Positions 27,692 to 37,781 are shown, numbered from the stretch's first letter. The stretch: 64,000 bases of DNA from Candidatus Heimdallarchaeota archaeon (GCA_019894765.1 JAGXNT010000008.1:29170-93169); one strand, 5' to 3'. Notes: generated by a model from the letters alone, not told the origin. Numbers and translations: made by a program.

Positions 27692-30600
27692 TTAGCGCTT
27701 TATACGTCTGATAAGAACAGTAGTTAAACTAACGAAACCTAGGAAAGCAAATACTATCAAGATTTCCAAACCCCAAGTTTGAGTAGGAGTTGTGTAATTT
27801 GGATGACTTAATGGGTTTGTGGGATCAAATCCAAGATCAATTTCAGTGGAATCGAGCCAGCCATCGTCATCGGTATCGGGATCTGTTGGATCTAACGCAT
27901 AAAAATAAGGAGAAGTAATGAGATGAGTATATTCTTCTAAATTAGTTAATCCATCCAAATCATTATCATTGTAAGCATCTGGACCGTAAGTTGGATTTAA
28001 GTTGTAAAATGCTTCCCAACCATCAGGCATACCATCGTCGTCAGTGTCGGCATCGAATGGATCAGTATTCCAGAGGTATTCTTCGAAGTTTGATAAATCA
28101 TCCGCATCGGGATCGTCAAATTCATCATCAGCAACCAGAGGATTAAGGCCCCACAGAATTTCATAATCATCAGGAATATAATCACCATCTGTATCAACCA
28201 GAATTGGACTTGTTCCATAAATTAAGACTTCATCACCATCTGACAGACCATCGCCATCAGTATCAGGATTAAATGGATCTGAACCATAGAGAAATTCCAT
28301 TGAAGCATTAAGACCATCAGAATCATCGTCAGTCGCAGCATCTGGAACTAAAGGATTAAATCCATATCGGACTTCCCAACCATCCCATAAAATATCAAAA
28401 TCTGTATCAGGATTAGTAGCGTTTAATCCTAAATCCAATTGACCTGGAATATATCCGGTACCATTCGCAGCAGGATTTGTTGGGGCATAATAACCAAAAA
28501 TTTCACCATAATCATCAAGTTCATCATCATCTGTATCGCTTTTTGCTGGATGAGTGAAATAAGTATTAACTTCGTCTTCATCGCTTAGATTATCATCATC
28601 TGAATCTAAATTATTGGGATCTGAACCCCAGAAATAAACTTCTACCCCATCAATTATTGTATCATCATCAGAATCAATATCTAAGAGATTTCCAAAAGTA
28701 TCTAGATCGAAATCAAATAATGGGTTGATATCTCTATCCTGCCAATAATCGACTTCATCGCCATCGAGTATCCCATCGGAATCTGTATCAGCAATAGCTG
28801 GATCTGTTGTCCAAATATTATTTTCTTCAAAATCTGCTAATCGATCATAGTCGGTATCTTTTCCAAGCACTTCAAATGAATCCAAGTCATCTGCTACATA
28901 GAGAATATCGTCATAAACCATCAGATTTACAGATGATCCACCATCATTGAAATAACCATAAGCACCCAAAGCTGAAGGATTACTTGCTTCTATTATAAAG
29001 ACACCATCGTCTTTAGCTGTAACATAGATATCATCGCCATGATAGAAGACTTTTGTTACATTGTGAGTTCCTACTAATTTGTTATCTAAAGATGTTATAG
29101 TGTTTATATCAGTTATATTGTATAATTGTACTCCATTTGTTAATTCAGCAATTGATAAAACAGTATTATTCACAAAGATACCATCAGCACCAACAGTAAC
29201 AGCATGTGTTGAATGAATACTTAATGATGCAGGATTACTAATATCGACAATTGAATAACCATTTGATCCCATAGTAACAAAGGCATAATTGCTATTTATT
29301 GCTATATCAAAGAGTTCATTCACAATACCGGCATTGTCCAATTGTACTGGTGCAGTTGGAATTGTTACATTTATTGTCAGAAGATCATCGCTTTCTGTTG
29401 CTAGATAAACAATGTTGTCTGCAAATTCCAATGCTTTTGCTTTTCCGACAGCTAAGGTTGCTAAACTCGTTGGATTGCTCACATCTGTTATATCTAATAT
29501 TTCCAATCCTACACTTGTCGCACAATAAACAAGAGTATTATTTATTATTGTTTCATAATATGATACTCCTACTTGTTCATATTTCGATATAATTGTTGGA
29601 TCAGTAATATCAGTCAAGTTAATCAAATCTAACCCAATTAACCCGTTTGCGAGAATGCCAATTTCATCTGAAACATACGCAGAACTAGGTTCTCCAGCAA
29701 ATATTACAGAGCTTTCGAATGTAGGGGGATCAGGATGTTCCGAGCTATAAATTCTCAGATCGAAACTATTCGCCAGATAAAGTGTTGTTGAATCGACTTT
29801 AAGGTCGTAAGCTGCTCCAGGTTCATTTGCAATTTTCCAATTTTCTGTTATATCAGATAAGTTATCAAGATTTAATGAATATAAGTAACCAGAGTCTCCT
29901 GTGGTAAGATATCCTTTCTTACCGATATCCCATTCAAAGAATTCTGCATACTCTCCAGGACCGATATCGAATGTTCCTAACAGAGTGATATTAGATTGAG
30001 TTGTATAATTATAGACCTTTAGACCATTTGCGCCATCTGCCACAAACAAATATGGCCAACTGAAGTCTCCATCTTGAGCATCGGGTGTTCCATCGAAAAG
30101 TACTGTGATTAATGTTGGATTTAATGGAGATATTATATCAATACAGGCTATTCCTTCATCACCAGCGGAAAGGAAAGCGATATTGTTAAGAGGATCAGCA
30201 ACGACATTGAAAATTTCGTCAAGTCCAAAATCATCAGCAGTGATTCTTGTGAAGTTTCTATCATTATATCTGAAGTTAAAAATCTCGAGACCACCAGTAC
30301 CATCGGCAACGTACAAGAAATCAAAACCCAAGAACTCTAAGTCATATGCTTCGCCACCATCGTCAAATGTGGCTACACTTTCTATATCATCCCAATCGCT
30401 TACATCTAAGATTTCAAGACCATCCTCGTGAGAAGCAATATAACATAATCCACCGTGTTCAGCAGCATCATAGACTGTTCCACCACTGGAATAACTGCCT
30501 AAAACTTCTGGATTAGCCGCATCAGAGACATCTATGAATGTAACACCACCACCTTGACCTGCTACAATCAGAACATCAGTCTCACCGCCTAAAGCGTCTA

Positions 30601-30877
30601 CTAATTCCAAACCATAGGCATTTCCAAAATCAACATCTAAAACACCCATTTTGGTTAAGCCATTAGATGTTGCTTGTAATTCTAAATAGTGATTCCAAAG
30701 TTCTTCTCGCTTCTGCGCGTCCATTAGGGAATCATCTTGTCCTGCAATTATATCCTTTTGAGGCACTCCTTTATTCTCTGCGTAAAAGGACATTGATAAC
30801 ATCATTAACATTATTACACTTAATACAATGAAAAAGCTCTTGTTTCTCGTCATTCTTTTCACCAGTTTCATTGCCAT
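27692..30877 (-). CDS. Large surface protein: LVIVD-type beta-propeller, calcium-binding repeats, C-terminal membrane anchor
   Basis: A 1061-aa exported protein. An N-terminal hydrophobic segment after KRMTRNK (about 13-32) is a signal peptide. Residues about 60-660 hold a dozen or so LVIVD-type repeats (recurring I-x-D-[IV]-S-x-P, e.g. FIDVSDAANPEVLGSY), expected to fold as a beta-propeller. Residues about 670-1010 are thrombospondin type 3-like acidic repeats (D-T-D-x-D-G-x-x-D and N-P-x-x-x-D-x-D), which bind Ca2+. A hydrophobic helix near 1037-1056 followed by RRIKR anchors it in the membrane. It is probably an S-layer or adhesion-type protein; the ligand is unknown. ATG 30877. Confidence 0.87.
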   Translation of the reverse strand: MAMKLVKRMTRNKSFFIVLSVIMLMMLSMSFYAENKGVPQKDIIAGQDDSLMDAQKREELWNHYLELQATSNGLTKMGVLDVDFGNAYGLELVDALGGETDVLIVAGQGGGVTFIDVSDAANPEVLGSYSSGGTVYDAAEHGGLCYIASHEDGLEILDVSDWDDIESVATFDDGGEAYDLEFLGFDFLYVADGTGGLEIFNFRYNDRNFTRITADDFGLDEIFNVVADPLNNIAFLSAGDEGIACIDIISPLNPTLITVLFDGTPDAQDGDFSWPYLFVADGANGLKVYNYTTQSNITLLGTFDIGPGEYAEFFEWDIGKKGYLTTGDSGYLYSLNLDNLSDITENWKIANEPGAAYDLKVDSTTLYLANSFDLRIYSSEHPDPPTFESSVIFAGEPSSAYVSDEIGILANGLIGLDLINLTDITDPTIISKYEQVGVSYYETIINNTLVYCATSVGLEILDITDVSNPTSLATLAVGKAKALEFADNIVYLATESDDLLTINVTIPTAPVQLDNAGIVNELFDIAINSNYAFVTMGSNGYSIVDISNPASLSIHSTHAVTVGADGIFVNNTVLSIAELTNGVQLYNITDINTITSLDNKLVGTHNVTKVFYHGDDIYVTAKDDGVFIIEASNPSALGAYGYFNDGGSSVNLMVYDDILYVADDLDSFEVLGKDTDYDRLADFEENNIWTTDPAIADTDSDGILDGDEVDYWQDRDINPLFDFDLDTFGNLLDIDSDDDTIIDGVEVYFWGSDPNNLDSDDDNLSDEDEVNTYFTHPAKSDTDDDELDDYGEIFGYYAPTNPAANGTGYIPGQLDLGLNATNPDTDFDILWDGWEVRYGFNPLVPDAATDDDSDGLNASMEFLYGSDPFNPDTDGDGLSDGDEVLIYGTSPILVDTDGDYIPDDYEILWGLNPLVADDEFDDPDADDLSNFEEYLWNTDPFDADTDDDGMPDGWEAFYNLNPTYGPDAYNDNDLDGLTNLEEYTHLITSPYFYALDPTDPDTDDDGWLDSTEIDLGFDPTNPLSHPNYTTPTQTWGLEILIVFAFLGFVSLTTVLIRRIKR

Positions 30878-31116
30878 AATCTTAGATTGGATTCTGGTCT
30901 CTTCCTATACTTTATTTTGACTGAAAGGTTTAAAGTTGATAAACTTTTCTTATTCTCTTTCAATCTCATTTTACTTTTTAAGTATTTATTCTATGTAACT
31001 AATAACATCTATTTTATTCTTCTTCTTATCTCTTTTTCAGTCTCTGATAATTATTTTGAACACTAAAAATGAGGAAATTCTCTTTATTTATTAAAAACGA
31101 GGGAAAATTTCATTTT

Positions 31117-31124
31117 CTATAAAT
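31117..31124 (+). promoter_or_regulatory. TATA box of nucS
   Basis: CTATAAAT is centred about 26 nt before the ATG at 31146, the normal archaeal TATA-to-start distance, and no ribosome-binding site precedes the ATG. This predicts a leaderless mRNA. Confidence 0.5.
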
Positions 31125-31145
31125 GAGCTCATAACGTGAATTATT

Positions 31146-31946
31146 ATGAATTCGAGAACAACATTTCGTTTCCAAGAATTACAATTTGATCTTTATTACT
31201 CTATTGAGGAATCCCCTGAAGATGAAGTTAAAAAAGTGATAGAATTACTGGAGAAAGTGAAACAAAAGAGGCAAATCAAATTTAATGTAATAACCGAATT
31301 CACAGAAAGCGAATATAAGAAGATTAAAAGAGAAATCAGTGCAGCTGCTGGTCCAGGGAAATTCAAAATTGTTAGTGGTGGTGGAGCAGCTCTTGCTATT
31401 TCTAAATCCAAGAAACTAAATTTCAAGCAAGGAGCTATTCTTGTAATTCTCTATGAAGATGAGATCATAAGAGTTTGTCCATATGGAGAACAAGGTGTGA
31501 AGGGAAGTAGAATAAGCCCATTTGATTTTTTAACAGAAATTCTGAATAATGAAACAGATGTTTTCGCTGATTTAGATGAGAAGTCATTCACTGAACAAAA
31601 TTTGCGCAATTTGATAATTAAGAAACCTACACTCTTGGGTGAAGAATTAGAGTATCTTGAGGTAGAAGTAAGTTTAGAGTCTGCTATAATAGATTTAGTT
31701 TTAATTGATAAACAAATGAATCATTTACTTTTAGAAATAAAACTAGATGCAAAAGATCGGACTATTGGGCAAGTAACTCGGTATAATATTGATGATTACG
31801 CTAAAAAGAAAGATATAGCACCAGAGAAGGTACGAAGGGGCATTGTAACACTAAGTTATACAGGCCAAATTGCAAAAGCTTGTAAAGAAAACAAGATAGA
31901 ACTATTTGTGTTAGATTTCAAAAACATTGGATATATCTTCGGATAG
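31146..31946 (+). CDS. nucS: Endonuclease NucS/EndoMS (mismatch-specific)
   Basis: A DNA repair nuclease that cuts at mismatches or branched DNA, usually with the PCNA clamp; 266 aa against about 240-250 for archaeal relatives. The N-terminal DNA-binding/dimer domain includes RVCPYGEQGVKGSRISPFDFL. The RecB-like catalytic core has the Asp in SAIIDLVLID, E-x-K in LLEIKLDAKD, and the Q-x-x-x-Y motif in GQVTRY. No PCNA-interacting peptide is obvious at the C-terminus (DFKNIGYIFG, though I-x-x-I-F is suggestive). Monocistronic. Confidence 0.9.
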   Translation: MNSRTTFRFQELQFDLYYSIEESPEDEVKKVIELLEKVKQKRQIKFNVITEFTESEYKKIKREISAAAGPGKFKIVSGGGAALAISKSKKLNFKQGAILVILYEDEIIRVCPYGEQGVKGSRISPFDFLTEILNNETDVFADLDEKSFTEQNLRNLIIKKPTLLGEELEYLEVEVSLESAIIDLVLIDKQMNHLLLEIKLDAKDRTIGQVTRYNIDDYAKKKDIAPEKVRRGIVTLSYTGQIAKACKENKIELFVLDFKNIGYIFG

Positions 31947-32025
31947 AAAATAAATAACAAAAATAACTTTTCAAGCTGATGTGTAATTTAATATATTATA
32001 ATTTTCTAGTGGTCATTAACTCATA

Positions 32026-32036
32026 AATAATATAAG
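32026..32036 (+). promoter_or_regulatory. TATA box of the second TPR gene
   Basis: AATAATATAAG is centred about 25 nt before the ATG at 32056, with no ribosome-binding site. This predicts leaderless initiation. Confidence 0.45.
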
Positions 32037-32055
32037 GTATTGGCAGGACTCAGTT

Positions 32056-32871
32056 ATGACTGAAACAGGGATAGAGAAGTTCGAAAATGCTTTGAAATGC
32101 ACTAAAAAAGGTGACTACCAAAAAGCATGCGTTATTTTTGATGATCTAATTCTTTCCTCAGTTTCAGTGTATAGTATTGTTTCTCAAGAGATTTTTAAGA
32201 TAAGTGAATGGGAATACTTACAAGATATTACTGATTGTGAAAGAAAAGTGAATACAGATAAACCAAATTTCGATGGGTACATGGCTTTAGGTTTTCTGTT
32301 TAAAATTGCGGGAAATACAGAACGTAGGAACATGTTTATTCAAAAAGCATTAAAGATCAATAGCATTAATGCTCGAGTATGGCGAGAATATGGGGAATCA
32401 GAATTTCATTTAGGAAACATAAGACAATCACTTTTGCATTTCCAAGAAGCGGTAAATCTTGATGCAGATGATTTTATCTCTTATGAAGGCATTGGTTTAT
32501 GTTTTTACTATCTTGATGAACCAATAAAAGCAATAAATCCACTAAAGAAATCAATGTCACTCTTACAAAAGAATCACATTGTGATGAATCATTTAGCTTT
32601 TATTTTGTCTGAGCTTGGAGAACTAACTGAAGCTGAGGATTTAATCAAAGAAGCTTTGAAGATTAAAGCGAGTAATAATGTTTATTTGGACACTTATGCT
32701 TGCATATTATATTTACAGGAAAGATACCAAGAATCATTGAAAACCTTCGAAAAGATTCTTGTTAATAAACCAAAAGAATGGGAAATCTCATGGGATATTC
32801 TAACTCAACTTTATGATGTACTAGGTTTACATGTGAAAGCAAAACAAATTGAAGAAAAACTCTTCTTGTAA
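32056..32871 (+). CDS. Tetratricopeptide-repeat protein
   Basis: A 271-aa soluble protein with about five recognisable TPR units (e.g. GNIRQSLLHFQEAVNLD, GELTEAEDLIKEALKIK, ERYQESLKTFEKILVNK) and a more diverged N-terminal third. It is a probable scaffold for protein contacts with no catalytic motif. It differs from the TPR protein at 25748 in repeat number and order, so the two are not a recent duplicate pair. It converges on the DsrE-like gene (13-bp gap). Confidence 0.8.
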   Translation: MTETGIEKFENALKCTKKGDYQKACVIFDDLILSSVSVYSIVSQEIFKISEWEYLQDITDCERKVNTDKPNFDGYMALGFLFKIAGNTERRNMFIQKALKINSINARVWREYGESEFHLGNIRQSLLHFQEAVNLDADDFISYEGIGLCFYYLDEPIKAINPLKKSMSLLQKNHIVMNHLAFILSELGELTEAEDLIKEALKIKASNNVYLDTYACILYLQERYQESLKTFEKILVNKPKEWEISWDILTQLYDVLGLHVKAKQIEEKLFL

Positions 32872-32884
32872 ATTATCATCCTTT

Positions 32885-33331
32885 CTAAAAAACAAACGCT
32901 TTATCACACTGGACCATGAGTTTAATTGCATTATGTAAATGAATCAATTCTACTCCTTCTATAATATCTTCTTCTTTAAGACCAGTTAAGGCTAAGGAGC
33001 TCCGACAGGTCATTACATTTCCACCGAATGAAATTATACCTTCAATTAATTCATAGGGAGTGAAACTTACGTCATCTTCATCCGGAGCATCTATTGTTTC
33101 AGAGGATAGCTTATCTTTCTCACCGAATTGATCCAGTGTTTTTTGCTTCATGTCTTCAGGATTGGTTGCTAGCCAAATTGCTTCTTCTGTTAAAAGAACA
33201 TTTACTTCATACTCTTCCATTAAAAGTGTCAAACCAATTCTCAAACCAGCATTAATACTATTTCGATGGATATCTTCCTTTGGAGAGTTGGCAAATAAAA
33301 GAAAGTACTTTGATGGAAAGTTGGTTGTCAT
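32885..33331 (-). CDS. DsrE/DsrF-like family protein
   Basis: A 148-aa protein of the DsrE fold, a group that relays sulfur or serves as peroxiredoxin-like subunits. It has an alternating beta/alpha layout starting FPSKYFLLFANSP and a single conserved-position Cys in GGNVMTCRSSLALTGLKEEDI, where active family members carry the sulfur-accepting Cys. A TusA partner is not nearby. Start ATG 33331; a GTG at 33340 is possible. A sulfur-transfer role is inference. Confidence 0.7.
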   Translation of the reverse strand: MTTNFPSKYFLLFANSPKEDIHRNSINAGLRIGLTLLMEEYEVNVLLTEEAIWLATNPEDMKQKTLDQFGEKDKLSSETIDAPDEDDVSFTPYELIEGIISFGGNVMTCRSSLALTGLKEEDIIEGVELIHLHNAIKLMVQCDKAFVF

Positions 33332-33560
33332 AATTAACACGACATAAAATTTTTTACAAAGAAAAAACAGCTACACCATTTAAAAATCATTCTGGATAAT
33401 GCAAAATTAGTTTAAACAAATTCATAAATAGAATTGAGAAAACTCTCTAGAAATATGTGTTAATTTTGAAAACTTTACAAGTTTCTATTGTGATTAATAT
33501 CCTAAAAAAGCTATCAAGAAAAAGATTAAGTTTATCAAAATCGCTAGGTTGGAATTAAAG

Positions 33561-33568
33561 TATATAAG
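33561..33568 (+). promoter_or_regulatory. TATA box in the 33332-33635 intergenic region
   Basis: TATATAAG is the clearest promoter element in the 304-bp non-coding stretch 33332-33635. It predicts transcription from about 33590 and a leader of about 45 nt before the small membrane-protein gene, which has an AGGGGA ribosome-binding site. Nothing else was recognised in the stretch. Confidence 0.45.
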
Positions 33569-33635
33569 AACATGTTTATATTTCAGAAAAAATTATTCTA
33601 ATTGAGATTTAAAGAACAAGGGGACTTACTGACAT

Positions 33636-33869
33636 TTGTCTTTTATATCTGACAGAAAAAAATCACTTATGAGAATGTTGATTGCAGGTTCAGCATTGAT
33701 TCCTGTATATGTTATCTACATTACTTTCGCATCTGAACCATTACCAGTAGGTATATTCACATTTGTTTATTCCATTTTCATTGTAATAACTTGGTTCCTA
33801 TTCTATTTCGATTTCTTCATGAAGAAACCAACTTTCAATGGCACAACCACAAATGGCATATCAAAGTAA
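33636..33869 (+). CDS. Small two-helix membrane protein
   Basis: A 77-aa protein with two hydrophobic helices (about 15-31 and 38-60) between a basic N-terminus and a polar tail. No family is recognised. TTG 33636 follows AAGGGGACTTACTGACA, with AGGGGA about 11 nt upstream; an ATG at 33669 would give a 66-aa form. It lies 190 bp before the ABC exporter pair on the same strand, separated by a T-rich tract, so an accessory role to that exporter is only a possibility. Confidence 0.5.
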   Translation: MSFISDRKKSLMRMLIAGSALIPVYVIYITFASEPLPVGIFTFVYSIFIVITWFLFYFDFFMKKPTFNGTTTNGISK

Positions 33870-34062
33870 GTTATAGATTTTTGATTTATTTTTTTATTTT
33901 TCATTATTTATTTTTGTTTTCTTAGGAAAACTGACTTATACAAACATTAAAAATAATCAAGCAATTTTAAGAGTTAAAAGTAGATTGAATGTATAATATG
34001 AGGTGTAAATAATCTCTCAAGTTAGTTCAGATTCCAAAGCAAACAATGATCAACTTTCTAAA

Positions 34063-35973
34063 TTGCAATTGGATATTCGAGAAATTCCGGATTCTCATAT
34101 CAAATGGTTATTTCAACAAATTTTCAGAAAACCAGCTATAGCTATTACAATTGTTGTTGGAACTATAGTATCTATTGTTTTAACTATGGCAAGACCTTTT
34201 TTAACTGGACTATTATTTGATTTGTTATATACTGAATTTCAAGCAGCTATACCGTCAACTGTGGTTGATTTCTGGTCAATACTTCTTATAAATTATGATG
34301 CTCTCTGGTATATTTTCGGGATTCTCCTAACTGGAATTTTGGGATTTGTAATTAATGTAATCATTGGAGTATTGAATGAATATATAGCTCAACATACAGA
34401 AAAAACGATTAGAGAGGATTTCTACGCATCCGTACAAAGTAAATCTATGGCTTTCCATGATACTGCGAAAGTTGGAGAATTAATGTCTCAAGCGACTTTT
34501 GATGTAAGAATAATTAATGCCACTATTTCCCCTGGTTTACGAATGATCACCCAAGCAATAATTACTGCAGGTGTTGCTTTTGGAATGCTTTTTTGGTACA
34601 AATGGGAAATTGGTCTTTTAGTTATCGCATTTATTCCATTCTATATTTTGACACTTAGAAAATATGCTAGAAATATGGCTCCATTAACTAATAAAGTGCA
34701 AGAGCAGTTTGGTGTTTGTAATGCTCATTTACAAGAAAATGTCTCAGGAATAAGAGTTGTTCGAGCATTTACAGCTGAAAAATATGAAACCAAAAGATTC
34801 CAAAAAGAAGTGGATGAATTAAGAGATGATATTATTGGTAGAGGTGTGCAACAAGCACGCTACTTCCCACCATTAATCCTTTCCCTTTCAATAACTGTGG
34901 CAATAGGTTTGAGTGTCTGGTTTATAACACAAGGAATGATGACTCCTGGAGAAGCAATCATAATTAATGGTGCATTAATGCAGCTTTATAATCCAACCTA
35001 TATGATATCATGGGTGTTGTTCTTAACTCACATGGGGTTAGCAGGTGCGAAAAGAATTACAAGAACGATGAAAGAAGAAGAAATAATCATTGAAAAGCCC
35101 GATGCTATCAAATTAGATAATGTTAATGGTGTAATTGAATACCGTAATGTAGATTTTAGTTATCATAAATTGAGAGAGAAAAAAGCTCCGAGTGGAAATG
35201 AAGAGACAAAAAGCAAAGAAGAACAACCTGTTATAGAAATAAGGGACACTCTGAAAGGTATTAATTTTGAATCACAACCAGGAGATATCATTGCTATTCT
35301 CGGACCAACAGGTTCTGGGAAATCAACGATTACAAAATTGTTGGCTAGGATGTACGATGTCGATGCAGGAGAGATCTTAATTGATGGTCATAATATACAA
35401 GATTTAACTCTTGAATCATTAAGGAAGAATACTGGAGTTATTGAACAAGATATATTTCTTTTCTCTACCACAATTAAAGAGAATATAAAATACGGAGTTG
35501 ATCGAGAAGTTCCAGACGAGGAAGTTGTGGAATATGCGAAAGCAGCTCAAGCACATGAGTTCATTATGTCCTTCCAAGATGGATATGAGAGTATTGTAGG
35601 AGAAAGAGGTGTGACATTATCAGGGGGGCAAAAACAGAGAATCGCAATAGCTCGAGCATTTCTCGCTGATCCAAAAATTTTGATTCTAGATGATTCCGCA
35701 TCAGCAATTGATGCTCAAACCGAAGAAAAAATCCAGAAAGCAATGGATAGATTACTTGAAAACAGAACAGTTTTCATAATTACTCATCGTTTAGCCACAA
35801 TTAAACGAGCTAACAAGATTATTGTTTTAAGAAAAGGAAAAATTGTAGCTCAAGGTCATCATAAACAATTGCTAAAAACGAGTGAAGATTACAGAAGAGT
35901 ATTTGGTCGTCACTTAGATCTACCACCAATTAATTCAGAAGCTGTTGGTGGAATTGCAGGAGGTACAAAATAA
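34063..35973 (+). CDS. Heterodimeric ABC exporter subunit with degenerate ATP site (TM287/BmrC-like)
   Basis: A full-length type IV ABC exporter half: about six membrane helices (residues 30-340) and a nucleotide-binding domain (340-600), 636 aa. Walker A GPTGSGKST and signature LSGGQKQR are intact, but Walker B reads ILILDDSAS, with Asp in place of the catalytic Glu. This is the pattern of the non-hydrolysing site in heterodimeric exporters such as TM287/288 and BmrCD. Cargo (drug, lipid or peptide) is unknown. The start is unclear: TTG 34063 is the only standard codon, but the frame is open back to 34009, where GAGGTG (34000-34005) precedes ATA/ATC codons. Confidence 0.85.
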   Translation: MQLDIREIPDSHIKWLFQQIFRKPAIAITIVVGTIVSIVLTMARPFLTGLLFDLLYTEFQAAIPSTVVDFWSILLINYDALWYIFGILLTGILGFVINVIIGVLNEYIAQHTEKTIREDFYASVQSKSMAFHDTAKVGELMSQATFDVRIINATISPGLRMITQAIITAGVAFGMLFWYKWEIGLLVIAFIPFYILTLRKYARNMAPLTNKVQEQFGVCNAHLQENVSGIRVVRAFTAEKYETKRFQKEVDELRDDIIGRGVQQARYFPPLILSLSITVAIGLSVWFITQGMMTPGEAIIINGALMQLYNPTYMISWVLFLTHMGLAGAKRITRTMKEEEIIIEKPDAIKLDNVNGVIEYRNVDFSYHKLREKKAPSGNEETKSKEEQPVIEIRDTLKGINFESQPGDIIAILGPTGSGKSTITKLLARMYDVDAGEILIDGHNIQDLTLESLRKNTGVIEQDIFLFSTTIKENIKYGVDREVPDEEVVEYAKAAQAHEFIMSFQDGYESIVGERGVTLSGGQKQRIAIARAFLADPKILILDDSASAIDAQTEEKIQKAMDRLLENRTVFIITHRLATIKRANKIIVLRKGKIVAQGHHKQLLKTSEDYRRVFGRHLDLPPINSEAVGGIAGGTK

Positions 35974-37781
35974 TGTCTTGGTTTGGTGTAGGTAGAAGTG
36001 AAGAAGAGGATGAAAAGAAATTCACAGATAGAGAACTTACACTGAAAATGATCAACTATATCACTCCTTACAAACGAGCAATCTGGATCACTACGATTCT
36101 CATAATAATTAATACTGGACTTACTTTGGCTCCGCCTTACATAATTGGAAGATTATTTGATATGGGATTAGAATCAGATCCATCGATCTCGTTATTGATC
36201 ATTCTCATAGCTACAAATTTAGTCCTTAATTTTCTTACTTGGTTTTTAGGAGAATATCTAACTAGAGTGATAACCATTCGGGCAATAACAAAATCAACTA
36301 GAGATATTCGAATGGATATGTTTCATAGAATCCAGAATCATGATTTTAGATTCTTTGATACTCATATCACCGGGAAAATTATGTCTCGAGTAATGAATGA
36401 CACAGATACTCTTAGAGATACATTGTTCTTTATAACGCAATTATTTGGCAATGTCTTACTTGTCCTTGCTTCTGCAGGATTACTTCTTTATTTTAATTGG
36501 CAGCTTGCCCTGATTTCCCTATCATTGACACCAGTATTGTTCTTACTCATGTTTGTTTTTAGGAAAATTGTTCGACGCACAATGCTTAATTGGCGTAAAA
36601 CTGTCGCTATTGTTAATGCCGCTATGGGAGAAAGCATTTCCGGGATAGCTGTCAGTAAATCTTTCTCAAGAGAAAAACAAAATCTAGAGGATTTCAAAAA
36701 AGTAAATCATAATAACTTTGTAGCGTCATTCAAACGAGCTTTAACATTTGCTACTCTTTGGCCAATTGTGACTTTGTTACAGATTCTTGTATTAGTTATG
36801 TTATATTTATACGGTCAAAACCTAGTGCTCTTCAATTCAGCTGTAGTTATCACTCCAGGTGTACTGTATAGTTTCACTATTTACCTATGGAGATTCTTCT
36901 TCCCATTAACACAAGTTGCTAACTTCTATTCTCAATATCAAGCAGGCCTCGCTGCAATGGAGAGAATTTTCGGAATAATGGAGGTAGAATCTGAGGTTCA
37001 ACAAGCAGAGAATCCAATTATACCAGGAAAATTACGAGGGAAAATTGAATTCAAAAACATGAATTTCTGGTACAAAGAAGAAGAAAAAGTCTTTGAGAAT
37101 TTCTCATTAAAGATAGAACCTGGAGAAACAGTAGCTATCGTTGGAGAAACGGGAGCTGGAAAAACAACCCTCGCTTCACTTCTCTCAAGATTCTATGAAA
37201 TCAAAGGTGGTCAAATCCTCATTGATGGAGTGGATATTCGAGAACTTCATATTGAGGAATACAGAAAACAAGTAGCATTAGTCTTACAAGACAGTTTCTT
37301 ATTCGCTGGTTCGATAAAGGATAATATTAAGTTTGGAAGAATATGGGATGATCCTACTGATGAAGAAATCTATCGTGCAGCAGGAGTAGTCCAAGCAACT
37401 GAATTCATAGAAGACTTCCCAGATGGATATGAAACAGATGTTTTAGAACGAGGGAAGAGATTATCCACAGGACAAAGACAACTAGTCACCTTTGCTCGAG
37501 CATTACTTGCTGATCCTAGAATTTTAATTCTTGATGAGGCTACAGCAAGTGTTGACGCGTACACTGAGGCCATGATCCAAGATGCTCTCGAGATGATTAT
37601 GAAAGGAAGAACCTCTATAGTCATTGCTCATAGATTGTCTACTATCAAAAATGCAGATAAGATTGTTATGATTGAGCATGGTAAGATTGTTGAAATGGGT
37701 AGTCATGATCAGCTTTTGAAAAAGAAAGGACATTATGCTGAGCTTTATGAGACGTACTTCAAACATCAATCATTGTTCTAG
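35973..37781 (+). CDS. Heterodimeric ABC exporter subunit with complete Walker B (TM288/BmrD-like)
   Basis: The partner of the preceding subunit, 602 aa, with a six-helix membrane domain and a C-terminal ATPase. Walker A GETGAGKTT and Walker B ILILDEATAS are canonical, with the catalytic Glu, while the signature is LSTGQRQ instead of LSGGQ. Combined with the neighbour's LDD Walker B, this gives one complete and one degenerate ATP site. The ATG overlaps the upstream TAA by one base (TAATG), so the two are translationally coupled. It converges on the corA-like gene with only 6 bp between stops. Confidence 0.88.
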   Translation: MSWFGVGRSEEEDEKKFTDRELTLKMINYITPYKRAIWITTILIIINTGLTLAPPYIIGRLFDMGLESDPSISLLIILIATNLVLNFLTWFLGEYLTRVITIRAITKSTRDIRMDMFHRIQNHDFRFFDTHITGKIMSRVMNDTDTLRDTLFFITQLFGNVLLVLASAGLLLYFNWQLALISLSLTPVLFLLMFVFRKIVRRTMLNWRKTVAIVNAAMGESISGIAVSKSFSREKQNLEDFKKVNHNNFVASFKRALTFATLWPIVTLLQILVLVMLYLYGQNLVLFNSAVVITPGVLYSFTIYLWRFFFPLTQVANFYSQYQAGLAAMERIFGIMEVESEVQQAENPIIPGKLRGKIEFKNMNFWYKEEEKVFENFSLKIEPGETVAIVGETGAGKTTLASLLSRFYEIKGGQILIDGVDIRELHIEEYRKQVALVLQDSFLFAGSIKDNIKFGRIWDDPTDEEIYRAAGVVQATEFIEDFPDGYETDVLERGKRLSTGQRQLVTFARALLADPRILILDEATASVDAYTEAMIQDALEMIMKGRTSIVIAHRLSTIKNADKIVMIEHGKIVEMGSHDQLLKKKGHYAELYETYFKHQSLF

